Source: Chloroflexota bacterium (GTDB lineage Bacteria; Chloroflexota; Anaerolineae; UBA1429). Taken from it: a DNA stretch of 6,321 bases. The stretch covers positions 1 through 6,321 of the forward strand of contig JAAZBY010000613.1 of the NCBI GenBank assembly GCA_012513595.1, given 5' to 3'. The notes under the pieces were generated by a model, which had not been told where the DNA came from, searched no databases, and saw only the letters and a program-made list of their open reading frames with translations. This document shows, piece after piece, positions 1 through 5,486 of the stretch (the first letter of the stretch is position 1; the number at the start of each line of letters is the position of its first letter). The translations under genes and the position numbers were made by a program.

Positions 1-386
1 CCCTCGACGTGGACGGCTGGGACGCGGCCAACAAGCTGGTCATCGTCGCCAACAGCGTCCTGCGCCGGCCCACCACGCTCGACGACCTGACCGTCGAGGG
101 GATCCGCGGCGTCTCACTCGAGGACCTGCGCGCCGCCCAGGCACGCGGGGAGGCCATCAAACTGCTGGCCGTGGCGGAGTGGCGCGGGGACGACTATGCC
201 CTCTCCGTGCGCCCCACAACGCTGCCGCTGGATCACGTCCTGGCGCGCACCGGCCGCTGGGATATGGCCGTCGTCTACTATACGGACTATATGGGCGTGA
301 TCAGCGCAGTCATTGAGGAAAAGGGTCCCGTACCGACGTCTGCGGCCGTCCTGCGCGATATGATCAACGTGTTCGCGACGGCCTGA
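1..386 (+). CDS. hom: Homoserine dehydrogenase, C-terminal part (5' end outside window)
   Basis: This is the last 127 residues of a gene entering from the left edge; the reading frame begins at base 3 and stops with TGA at 384-386. Homoserine dehydrogenase reduces aspartate semialdehyde to homoserine with NAD(P)H, on the route to threonine, methionine and isoleucine, in the cytoplasm. The recognition rests on the start of the visible part, LDVDGWDAANK. It matches the family motif in which an Asp and a Lys four residues apart (as in yeast Asp219 and Lys223) serve substrate binding and catalysis. The following segment SLEDLRAAQARGEAIKLLA is also typical, as is the ending around GPVPTSAAVLRDMI. 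The protein stops right after the catalytic-domain tail, so no C-terminal ACT regulatory domain is present. This is therefore the short form, probably not threonine-inhibited through ACT (inference). The upstream GTG at base 9 is an internal Val codon, not the start. The last 23 bp overlap a convergent small gene. Confidence 0.85.
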   Translation, partial: LDVDGWDAANKLVIVANSVLRRPTTLDDLTVEGIRGVSLEDLRAAQARGEAIKLLAVAEWRGDDYALSVRPTTLPLDHVLARTGRWDMAVVYYTDYMGVISAVIEEKGPVPTSAAVLRDMINVFATA

Positions 387-585
387 GCCGCGACAGCCAT
401 ATCGTGATCCGCGAGCGGCGCAGGCGGGGCGGCAAGTCCGGCTGGATGTCAAAGAGCCGGATGCAGATGTCGACGATGGCGCTGACGATGAGCCCCCAAG
501 AGGCCAGCAGCAGGACGACCAACCCGAGGAACAGCAGGGGGTTCCCGGCCAGTTCCACGGTGAGTCGCAACAGGTTCACGTACAT
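364..585 (-). CDS. Small single-span membrane protein, unknown function
   Basis: A 73-residue protein I do not recognise. Residues about 15-39 (NPLLFLGLVVLLLASWGLIV and onward) form one hydrophobic span, followed by a hydrophobic/amphipathic stretch DICIRLFDI. The C-terminal tail from residue 54 is very basic (many Arg), so the positive-inside rule predicts the tail in the cytoplasm. There is no cleavable signal peptide motif. The ATG at 583-585 has a GAGGT Shine-Dalgarno (591-595) 5 nt upstream. A promoter of TTGGCT-N17-TACAAT form lies 38-66 bases upstream. Those two signals are my main reason for calling a gene this short real. It is convergent with the homoserine dehydrogenase gene and overlaps its last 23 bp, so its own terminator, if any, lies inside that gene. 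It lies downstream of the 669-residue gene on the same strand, but a hairpin and its own promoter separate them. Function cannot be inferred. Confidence 0.6.
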   Translation of the reverse strand: MYVNLLRLTVELAGNPLLFLGLVVLLLASWGLIVSAIVDICIRLFDIQPDLPPRLRRSRITIWLSRLRPSRTR

Positions 586-590
586 GGCTT

Positions 591-595
591 ACCTC
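591..595 (-). promoter_or_regulatory. Shine-Dalgarno site of the small membrane protein gene
   Basis: GAGGT on the minus strand, 5 nt before the ATG at 585. It fixes the start of a short gene that would otherwise be doubtful. Confidence 0.6.
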
Positions 596-622
596 ATGGA
601 TCGCTCGGTGCGTCGGAGGTTC

Positions 623-651
623 ATTGTAGCCCCAGCGCCGCTCTGAGCCAA
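623..651 (-). promoter_or_regulatory. Sigma70-type promoter for the small membrane protein gene
   Basis: On the minus strand, TTGGCT (646-651, 4 of 6 consensus) is separated by exactly 17 nt from TACAAT (623-628, 5 of 6 consensus). Transcription would begin near base 616, giving a leader of about 30 nt with the Shine-Dalgarno and ATG correctly placed. AT-rich hexamers are rare in this GC-rich sequence, which makes the match more credible. Not tested experimentally. Confidence 0.6.
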
Positions 652-679
652 TCTGCCCGGTCAGAAGGCATGGCCTCTG

Positions 680-713
680 CTGCGGGCACCCGGGCCGGCC
701 CGGGTGCCCGCAG
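680..713. terminator. Perfect 34-bp palindrome, likely terminator hairpin
   Basis: The two halves (680-696 and 697-713) are exact reverse complements, 17 bp each; in RNA about 15 bp would pair, closed by a CCGG tetraloop. It starts 8 nt after the stop codon of the 669-residue gene and lies before the promoter of the small membrane gene, the expected place for a terminator on the minus strand. Neither flank has a clear U-tract, so it is not a canonical intrinsic terminator. It may work by stem strength alone, protect the mRNA 3' end, or bind a protein as DNA. Confidence 0.55.
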
Positions 714-721
714 TCGCCCTC

Positions 722-2731
722 TCAGGCCAGGTGGCCGCCCTGCACGGTCACACCCCGCTGGCCGACCGCTTCGACCGTTACGGTGCCGGCCTGCCACACG
801 ACGGTGCCCGTGCCCATGGCCTCGACCGTGACGGAGCCGCCCGGCACCGTGAGGCGCATCGGGCATGGCTCTTGCCCGTGGTAGCCGGCCGCCCAGATGT
901 TGGCCTCCGGGTCGGCGTACAGCCAGGCCGCCTCGGGCCCGCAGCGGAGCGCCGCCCCGCACAGGTCGAGCACCCCGCCCCGCGCCTCGACGGCCATGGG
1001 GCTGGCGAGCATCGGCTTGCCGATCTCCTCACTGTTGCGTCGGCGTTCCTTGACCTGCCAGGTCATCAGGTCCACGGCCAGGCTCAGAGAGCGTCCCTCG
1101 CGGGCATACTCCGCCCGCCACAGGCGCCCCTTGTCGGCCGCGTAAGTGAAGGGCAGGTCGGTATGCTCGCGCACAGTCCCCGAAGCCACGGCCCGGCCAA
1201 AGGCCTTGCCGCTCGGGTAGGCGTCCCGCTCGGCCACCTCCAGGTAAAAGCCGCACTGCGGCCGCCCCTGGAAAAAGGCCCCCGGCCAGCCCAGCTCCCA
1301 GAAGCGCTTCTCCGGCCCGCGGTAATTGGTCAGCTCCAGAACCAGGTCGCCATGGATCTCCACCAGGCGCAGCGGAGCGCCCAGGTGCAGGTCCGTCACC
1401 GTCAGAGGCAGCACCGCCTGATAGGCCCCGCCGCTCCCGACCACGACCACCTGGCCCGGCTCCACCTTGGCGGGCAGGCTCTCCACCCGCCGGTCGCCCA
1501 CCCAGATCTCCTCAACGAGGGAGCGATCCGTCCAGATCAGGGCAGCCTTGGCGCTGGAACAGGTCGCCATCTTGCCCGGCGTGTAAAAGCCGATGGCCCG
1601 CGGCCCGTCCTGCACCCCGACGAACTCGCCCTCGTCGACGAGGTTGCGCGACCTGGTGCGATCGGTGGCGTGGTACGTGTCGCCCAGCCACTTGTCATTC
1701 ACCAGGTAGCGCGTGTACAGCACCCCGGGGCGCTCGGCGCCCGGCCGCGCGTACTGCACCAGGCAGACGTTGGGCTGCCCGCCGGCGGCCTGCGACGTGA
1801 CCCCCACCGCGAACGACCGCGAGTGATAGGTACTGAACACGAACTCGCTGTACGCGCCGGCCGTCTCCTCCACGGTCCTGGGCAGCGGCCCACGCGCCAG
1901 CAGGCCCTCCTGCCAGCGGGGCAGAGTGCCATCCTCGAGCCAGCCGCGGAACATCTCCGCCTCGGGTGGCGTCTCCCCGACGACGCTCGGCTGATAGGCG
2001 CGGGAATGCGGTCCCGCCCAGCGGCCCGTGCCCGGGTGGATGTGCAGACCGGCGCTGAGCCCCAACCGGGCCGCCATGGTGCGGGCACGGATGCGCGTCT
2101 CCTCATGGTGCACCAGGTCCGCCAACCCCTTGAGGGCGCGGATCGTCACCGCGGAGTAGGTGGGGCTGTTGTACTCCTGCGGATGCCCGGCCTGGTCGGT
2201 AAAGGCGATCCAATCGACGAGCTTCTGGTAACCCCTCTTGGCGATGGCTGCATCCCCGAGGTACTCTCCGCCCAGGCATGAGTTGACCACGTCGAGCACG
2301 GCGATATTGGTGTAGGCCACCAGCACGTCGAGCCGTCGGACCTCTTCCAGGCCGAGGCGAATCGCCTCGCGCACGCGCTCGGCCAGGTCGCCCGGAAGGC
2401 GATCTCCGTACTGGACCATCATCGGGATCAGGGAGCGCAGGCAGAACTCCACCGCGTTCAGGTCCTCGACGACCTCGTCCTCGGCCATCCAGGTAAAGTT
2501 CCCATAGTGGGCCGCGTTGGGGCGCTGCTCCTGGCACGCCAGCGTGGCCTCCAACACCCCGGCGGCCAGCTCCAGATCCTGCGGGGTACCGTTAGCCACC
2601 AGACGGTGTGCCAGCGCCGCCGCAGCGCGCGACTCGTGAAAGTGCCCATACTCGGTGTCTTTGGCCAGCATGCGCACGCCCGGATCCCAGTTGTCAGGCA
2701 GTGGCAGGGGGGTCACAGTGATCTCGGTCAT
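722..2731 (-). CDS. Uncharacterised 669-residue protein, polysaccharide lyase-like (toroid plus beta) architecture
   Basis: I cannot name this protein with certainty. Residues about 30-230 are helix-rich and look like repeated helical hairpins: a GNFTWMAEDEVVEDLNA segment near 78-92, TNIAVLDVVNSCLGG near 141-155, and EYNSPTYSAVTIRALKGLADL near 186-206. Then comes GPHSRAYQ at 240-247. Residues about 290-669 are mostly predicted beta strands, without a membrane span. An alpha-toroid followed by an antiparallel beta-sandwich is the fold plan of chondroitin/hyaluronan, alginate and heparin lyases and related hydrolases. In some of those families Asn, His, Tyr and Arg catalyse. Asn188, His242, Arg244 and Tyr246 are candidate active-site residues here (inference). 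No signal peptide is visible at the N-terminus (MTEITVTPLPLPDNWD), so a cytoplasmic role on oligosaccharides is more likely than secretion. The ATG at 2729-2731 has a strong purine-rich Shine-Dalgarno (GGAAGGAG, 2739-2746) 7 nt upstream. It stands alone: a hairpin follows the stop and a divergent tRNA gene lies upstream. Confidence 0.8.
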   Translation of the reverse strand: MTEITVTPLPLPDNWDPGVRMLAKDTEYGHFHESRAAAALAHRLVANGTPQDLELAAGVLEATLACQEQRPNAAHYGNFTWMAEDEVVEDLNAVEFCLRSLIPMMVQYGDRLPGDLAERVREAIRLGLEEVRRLDVLVAYTNIAVLDVVNSCLGGEYLGDAAIAKRGYQKLVDWIAFTDQAGHPQEYNSPTYSAVTIRALKGLADLVHHEETRIRARTMAARLGLSAGLHIHPGTGRWAGPHSRAYQPSVVGETPPEAEMFRGWLEDGTLPRWQEGLLARGPLPRTVEETAGAYSEFVFSTYHSRSFAVGVTSQAAGGQPNVCLVQYARPGAERPGVLYTRYLVNDKWLGDTYHATDRTRSRNLVDEGEFVGVQDGPRAIGFYTPGKMATCSSAKAALIWTDRSLVEEIWVGDRRVESLPAKVEPGQVVVVGSGGAYQAVLPLTVTDLHLGAPLRLVEIHGDLVLELTNYRGPEKRFWELGWPGAFFQGRPQCGFYLEVAERDAYPSGKAFGRAVASGTVREHTDLPFTYAADKGRLWRAEYAREGRSLSLAVDLMTWQVKERRRNSEEIGKPMLASPMAVEARGGVLDLCGAALRCGPEAAWLYADPEANIWAAGYHGQEPCPMRLTVPGGSVTVEAMGTGTVVWQAGTVTVEAVGQRGVTVQGGHLA

Positions 2732-2790
2732 ATCGGTGCTCCTTCCTGGCGGTCCATCTCTTGGGCGTCACGGCGTACACGCTCCGTGCG

Positions 2791-2819
2791 ATGATACCAC
2801 GCGCCGACTTGCATTCCCA
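2791..2819 (-). promoter_or_regulatory. Possible promoter of the 669-residue protein gene
   Basis: On the minus strand a TATCAT -10 element (2791-2796) lies about 60 bases upstream of the ATG. At 17-nt spacing the -35 position reads TGGGAA (2814-2819), only 3 of 6 consensus. It shares a base with the -35 of the divergent tRNA promoter. Weak support; an activator or a different -35 could be involved. Confidence 0.3.
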
Positions 2820-2837
2820 GGCCCCTTCACGTATACT
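2809..2837 (+). promoter_or_regulatory. Sigma70-type promoter of tRNA-Val
   Basis: TTGCAT (2809-2814, 4 of 6 consensus) and TATACT (2832-2837, 5 of 6) are separated by the ideal 17 nt. Transcription would start around 2844, a few bases before the mature tRNA 5' end at 2850, leaving a very short leader for RNase P. Confidence 0.75.
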
Positions 2838-2849
2838 GCCCTACGTCAG

Positions 2850-2923
2850 GGGCAGGTAGCCCAGCTGGTTAGAGCGCCACGTTGACATCGTGGAGGCCGT
2901 AGGTTCGAGTCCTATCCTGCCCA
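2850..2923 (+). tRNA. tRNA-Val (anticodon GAC)
   Basis: A 74-nt cloverleaf can be folded fully by eye. The 7-bp acceptor stem is GGGCAGG with CCTGCCC (2850-2856 with 2916-2922). The anticodon stem is CCACG with CGTGG (2877-2881 with 2889-2893), and its loop TTGACAT places GAC at 2884-2886, reading GUC and GUU valine codons. The T arm (2899-2915) has the invariant TTCGAGT loop. The D stem GCCC/GAGC has one C-A mismatch in the middle, which is slightly unusual. The discriminator is A2923 and the 3' CCA is not encoded, so it must be added by tRNA nucleotidyltransferase. The gene is monocistronic, with its own promoter upstream and a terminator hairpin 9 nt downstream. Confidence 0.95.
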
Positions 2924-2930
2924 CAACGAC

Positions 2931-2966
2931 AGAGACCGCCGGGGAATAACCCCGGCGGTCTTTGTT
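2931..2966. terminator. Bidirectional terminator between tRNA-Val and rplL
   Basis: A perfect 12-bp GC-rich stem (2933-2944 with 2950-2961) closes an AATAA loop. On the plus strand it continues into TTTGTTCT, and it ends the tRNA transcript. On the minus strand it begins 28 nt past the rplL stop, with a less U-rich tail. The convergent arrangement makes a shared terminator the simplest reading. Confidence 0.85.
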
Positions 2967-2989
2967 CTCGTAACCTGCAGGACGGAAGG

Positions 2990-3370
2990 CTACTTGATCT
3001 CGACCTTCGCGCCGACGGCCTCCAGCTTTTCCTTGGCGGCCTGGCTGTCATCCTTGCTGACCTTCTCCAGAACGGCCGCCGGGGCGCCATCCACAACGGC
3101 CTTGGCCTCACGCAGCCCAAGGTTGGTCAGCTCGCGCACGACCTTGATCACCTGGATCTTCTGGTCGCCGACTTCGGCGAGCACCACGTCGAACTCAACC
3201 TGCTCTTCCTCTTCCTTCTCCGGCTCCGCCTCGACGGCGGGCCCCGCCACGGCCATGGCCATCGGGGCAGCCGCGCTCACGCCGAACTTGTCCTCCAGCG
3301 CGTGCACCAGCTCGGCCAGCTCGAGGACGGTCATATTGCCGATTGCCTCGATTAGTTCTTCCTTCGTCAC
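2990..3370 (-). CDS. rplL: Ribosomal protein bL12 (L7/L12)
   Basis: A 126-residue stalk protein that binds as dimers to L10 and recruits translation GTPases (EF-Tu, EF-G, IF2, RF3) to the 50S subunit. The N-terminal dimerisation domain (about 1-32) starts [22 protein letters not shown]. The flexible Ala/Gly/Pro hinge (33-50) runs into an unusually acidic [10 protein letters not shown] segment. The C-terminal domain (about 58-126) has the conserved [16 protein letters not shown] and [13 protein letters not shown] motifs that form the factor-binding face. The start is GTG at 3368-3370, not the ATG at residue 13, because the N-terminal helices would be lost otherwise. A GGGAGGA Shine-Dalgarno (3377-3383) supports it. 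It is the last gene of the block, 73 nt after rplJ. A small CCCC-TCA-GGGG hairpin (3393-3403) lies between them. rpoB does not follow. Confidence 0.98.
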   Translation of the reverse strand: MTKEELIEAIGNMTVLELAELVHALEDKFGVSAAAPMAMAVAGPAVEAEPEKEEEEQVEFDVVLAEVGDQKIQVIKVVRELTNLGLREAKAVVDGAPAAVLEKVSKDDSQAAKEKLEAVGAKVEIK

Positions 3371-3376
3371 CTGAGT

Positions 3377-3383
3377 TCCTCCC
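3377..3383 (-). promoter_or_regulatory. Shine-Dalgarno site fixing the GTG start of rplL
   Basis: GGGAGGA on the minus strand, 6 nt before the GTG at 3370. It supports the non-ATG start over the internal ATG at codon 13. Confidence 0.75.
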
Positions 3384-3443
3384 TTACATGTTCCCCTGAG
3401 GGGCTATTCTCATCACCCGACTGCGCGGCCGGAACGGGACGCC

Positions 3444-3983
3444 TCACCCGGCGGTCCCCTCCTCCAACTTTTCCCGGTGTGCGTTCAGCACGTTGACCAG
3501 GCCACCAATCATGGCACTGAGCGTGCCCACGAACGCGCTGATCGGCGCGGCGATGCCGCCGACCACGCGGCCCAGCAGCACCTCGCGAGACGGCAGCGTC
3601 ATCAGTTCACGCACCTGAGCCGAATCGGCGATCTTGCCACCGACCAGCCCACCCACCAGCTGGAACCGCTGGTCACTATCGCGGGCAAAGTTGTGCACCA
3701 CCCGGGTGGCAGCGGCGATGTCGTCGTACACGAACGTCACCGCGCAGGGCCCGTCCATCACTTCCTTGTCGTACGGCAAGCCGCGCTCCTCGAGCGCCAC
3801 GCGCATGAGCGTGTTCTTGACGATAACAACTTCCGAGCTGGCCTGCCGCAGCGAGTTGCGCAGCGACTCCAACTGAGCCACCTTGACGCCTCTGTAGTTG
3901 GACCAGATCGCCACGTCGGCACGATCCAGCCGCTCAGAGTACTCGGCTACAAGCGACTGCTTCTTCTCCTTAGTGAGCGCCAA
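3444..3983 (-). CDS. rplJ: Ribosomal protein uL10
   Basis: A 179-residue base of the L7/L12 stalk: it binds 23S rRNA next to L11 and carries L12 dimers on its C-terminal helix. It is normally also the autogenous regulator of its own operon, as a complex with L12. The N-terminal RNA-binding domain is clear: MALTKEKKQSLVAEYSERL, then NYRGVKVAQLESLR near 29-42 and VKNTLMRVALEE near 55-66. The middle has GPCAVTFVYDD (78-88) and LVGGLVGG (109-116). The segment ELMTLPSREVLLGRV precedes the long C-terminal helix (about 155-175) that docks L12. The start is TTG at 3981-3983; no in-frame ATG fits, and a near-perfect Shine-Dalgarno lies in front. A transcription attenuator stands in the leader. Length is close to the family norm of about 165-180. 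Confidence 0.97.
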   Translation of the reverse strand: MALTKEKKQSLVAEYSERLDRADVAIWSNYRGVKVAQLESLRNSLRQASSEVVIVKNTLMRVALEERGLPYDKEVMDGPCAVTFVYDDIAAATRVVHNFARDSDQRFQLVGGLVGGKIADSAQVRELMTLPSREVLLGRVVGGIAAPISAFVGTLSAMIGGLVNVLNAHREKLEEGTAG

Positions 3984-3989
3984 AGGGTA

Positions 3990-3998
3990 TCACCTCCT
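3990..3998 (-). promoter_or_regulatory. Near-perfect Shine-Dalgarno deciding the TTG start of rplJ
   Basis: AGGAGGTGA on the minus strand matches the complement of the 16S rRNA 3' end over nine bases, with 6 nt from its end (9 nt from GGAGG) to the TTG start. A very strong site paired with a weak start codon. Confidence 0.85.
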
Positions 3999-4006
3999 CC
4001 CGACGC

Positions 4007-4038
4007 AAAAAAGTCTTCGCCCCGACCGGAGCGAAGAC
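4007..4038 (-). terminator. Intrinsic terminator (attenuator) in the rplJ leader
   Basis: Minus-strand RNA forms GUCUUCGC paired with GCGAAGAC (4031-4038 with 4013-4020). Two more C-G pairs follow beyond a mismatch, closing a small loop, and six U residues (4007-4012) come directly after. It ends 8 nt before the rplJ Shine-Dalgarno and lies inside the block, so it must be conditional or leaky. It is the off-switch of the leader described in the overlapping entry. Confidence 0.85.
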
Positions 4039-4133
4039 CTGATACACCCTCAGAGCATGGCGCTGAGAGGCAACCACTGTTCTTCGCCTCGGCAGGATTC
4101 CCACTGTGACAAGGTTTGAGCGCGTCCGCGCTC
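4039..4133 (-). promoter_or_regulatory. L10 leader: L10(L12) sensing region and antiterminator upstream of the attenuator
   Basis: In the 223-nt rplA-rplJ gap the minus-strand RNA holds, in order: a GAGCGC-GGAC-GCGCUC hairpin (4118-4133); GCGAAGA (4081-4087); a GAGGC/GCCUC pairing (4086-4090 with 4067-4071); and CUCAG/CUGAG (4063-4067 with 4049-4053). GCGAAGA is exactly complementary to UCUUCGC in the 5' arm of the downstream terminator, so it can act as the antiterminator. The GAGGC/GCCUC stem shares two bases with that element. L10(L12) binding there would free the terminator arm and stop transcription. rplJ leaders in other bacteria, including Bacillus subtilis, work by L10(L12)4-dependent attenuation. 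The specific folds here are my hand pairing. I found no convincing promoter in the gap, so the leader is probably read as part of the rplK-rplA transcript. Confidence 0.7.
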
Positions 4134-4206
4134 CTGCTGTCATCGGCTGCAAGCGACTCTATGCACTTGTGAATCGCACCAATCGCCCCTGCGCGGGCTC
4201 GTGCCC

Positions 4207-4920
4207 CTAGGCTGGGCGCATCTCACGCGCAGCGTTGGCGTCAATCCTGATGCCCGGGCTCATCGTCGCGGTCAACGTAACCCGACGGATGTACTGGCCC
4301 TTGACCGCCCCCGGCCTGGCCCGCACAATCGCATCCATCACCGCGGCCCAGTTGGCCAGCAGCTGCTCGGGGGCAAAGCTCACCTTGCCGATGGGAATGT
4401 GCAGGTTGGCACTGCGGTCCACACGATACTCCACACGGCCGCCGCGCAGCTCTTGGATGGTGCTCGCGACGTCGTGCGGCTGCACCACCGTGCCCGCCCG
4501 CGGGTTGGGCATCAGCCCACGCGGCCCCAGCACGCGGCCCAGCCGGCCGATCTTGCCCATCACCTGCGGAATCGCCACAGCCACGTCGAACTCGAGCCAG
4601 CCATCCTGGATGCGCTGCACGTACTCATCCACGCCGACATAGTCGGCCCCGGCCTCGTGCGCCTCACGCGCCGCATCACCCTCGGCAAACACGATGATGC
4701 GTACGACCTTGCCGGTACCCGCCGGAAGAGACACCACGCCGCGCAACTGCTGATCCGCCTGGCGCGGGTCCACGTTCATGCGCAGGTGGACTTCGACGGT
4801 CTCATCAAAGTTGGCAAAGGCCGCCTTCTTGAGAAGCTCCACCGCCTGCTCGGGCGTATAGTCGACGTCGCGGTCGATCAGTGCCCGCGCCTCAACGGTC
4901 TTTCTGCCATGCTTGGCCAT
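4207..4920 (-). CDS. rplA: Ribosomal protein uL1
   Basis: A 237-residue protein forming the mobile L1 stalk of the 50S subunit at the E site, where it helps release deacylated tRNA. In many bacteria it also represses its own rplK-rplA mRNA. The start MAKHGRKTVEARALIDRD is typical. Domain I is split around domain II (roughly 67-160), and the L1 signature GRLGRVLGPRGLMPNPRAGT spans 125-144. The C-terminal part has GRVEYRVDRSANLHIPIGK (161-179) and ends with VTLTATMSPGIRID. The ATG at 4918-4920 has AGGAGG 4 nt upstream, slightly close. It follows rplK by 63 nt and precedes the rplJ leader. I saw no clear copy of the rRNA L1 site in the rplK upstream region, but could have missed one. Confidence 0.98.
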   Translation of the reverse strand: MAKHGRKTVEARALIDRDVDYTPEQAVELLKKAAFANFDETVEVHLRMNVDPRQADQQLRGVVSLPAGTGKVVRIIVFAEGDAAREAHEAGADYVGVDEYVQRIQDGWLEFDVAVAIPQVMGKIGRLGRVLGPRGLMPNPRAGTVVQPHDVASTIQELRGGRVEYRVDRSANLHIPIGKVSFAPEQLLANWAAVMDAIVRARPGAVKGQYIRRVTLTATMSPGIRIDANAAREMRPA

Positions 4921-4983
4921 GCTTCCTCCTGGTGGTGCAAACGGGTAACGCCAGTCACCCTCCCACTTGATGCCGAGTCGCCG

Positions 4984-5406
4984 CTAGTCGACGATCTTGA
5001 TCCCCATGCTGCGGGCGCTGCCCTCGATCTGCTTCATGGCGCCCTCGATATCGACCGCGTTCAGGTCCTTCATCTTGGCCTGGGCGATCTCACGCAACTG
5101 CTGGCGGGTCACCTGCCCCACCAACTCGTTGGCCACCGATGCACCCTTGGGGACCCCGGCCGCCTTGAGCAGCAGGTCCTTGGCGGGCGGCGTCTTTGTC
5201 ACAAAGGAGAAGGAACGGTCGGCGTAGACCATGATCTCCACGGGGATGATGGTGCCGACGTCGTTCGCGGTACGGGCGTTATACTCCTTGACGAACTGCA
5301 TGATGTTGACGCCATGCTGGCCCAGGGCGGGGCCCACCGGCGACGCCGGCGTGGCCTTGCCGGCCGGGATCTGCAGCTTGACGATTGCCATTACCTTTTT
5401 CGCCAT
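4984..5406 (-). CDS. rplK: Ribosomal protein uL11
   Basis: A 140-residue protein that binds helices 43-44 of 23S rRNA at the GTPase-associated centre. It is needed for factor-dependent steps and for sensing uncharged tRNA by RelA-type enzymes, and it is the site of thiostrepton action with 23S rRNA. The N-terminal domain shows [26 protein letters not shown] (10-35), including the Pro-rich segment. The C-terminal rRNA-binding domain shows [18 protein letters not shown] (67-84) and ends with [11 protein letters not shown]. The start ATG at 5404-5406 has GAGGT 8 nt upstream. It lies 80 nt after nusG and 63 nt before rplA. Length matches the family (about 140-145). Confidence 0.98.
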   Translation of the reverse strand: MAKKVMAIVKLQIPAGKATPASPVGPALGQHGVNIMQFVKEYNARTANDVGTIIPVEIMVYADRSFSFVTKTPPAKDLLLKAAGVPKGASVANELVGQVTRQQLREIAQAKMKDLNAVDIEGAMKQIEGSARSMGIKIVD

Positions 5407-5486
5407 CTACCTATACCTCATCTACAGGGCCACCGCCCGTCACCCTTGCCGAACCATGCTCCGTCGCGCGGCATGCTGCGTCCGCG

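Noticed and set aside
704..2281. Long plus-strand open frame of 525 codons opposite the 669-residue gene
   Set aside because: Its translation is rich in Arg, His, Pro and Ala with no recognisable domain, and it lies antisense to a gene with a good start and coherent protein. It is a by-product of GC-rich codon use.
3477..4109. Plus-strand open frame of 210 codons opposite rplJ and its leader
   Set aside because: It covers rplJ and the attenuator in antisense; composition looks non-coding and no start signal is convincing.
4140..4206. Possible separate promoter for rplJL (TTGGTG and TAGAGT-like hexamers on the minus strand)
   Set aside because: The spacing is only 15 nt and the match is poor; other hexamer pairs tried had no partner at 16-18 nt.
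5407..5486. Possible L1-binding site mimic upstream of rplK
   Set aside because: Short GC-rich inverted segments exist, but I could not build a stem with the rRNA-like internal loop that L1 recognises.
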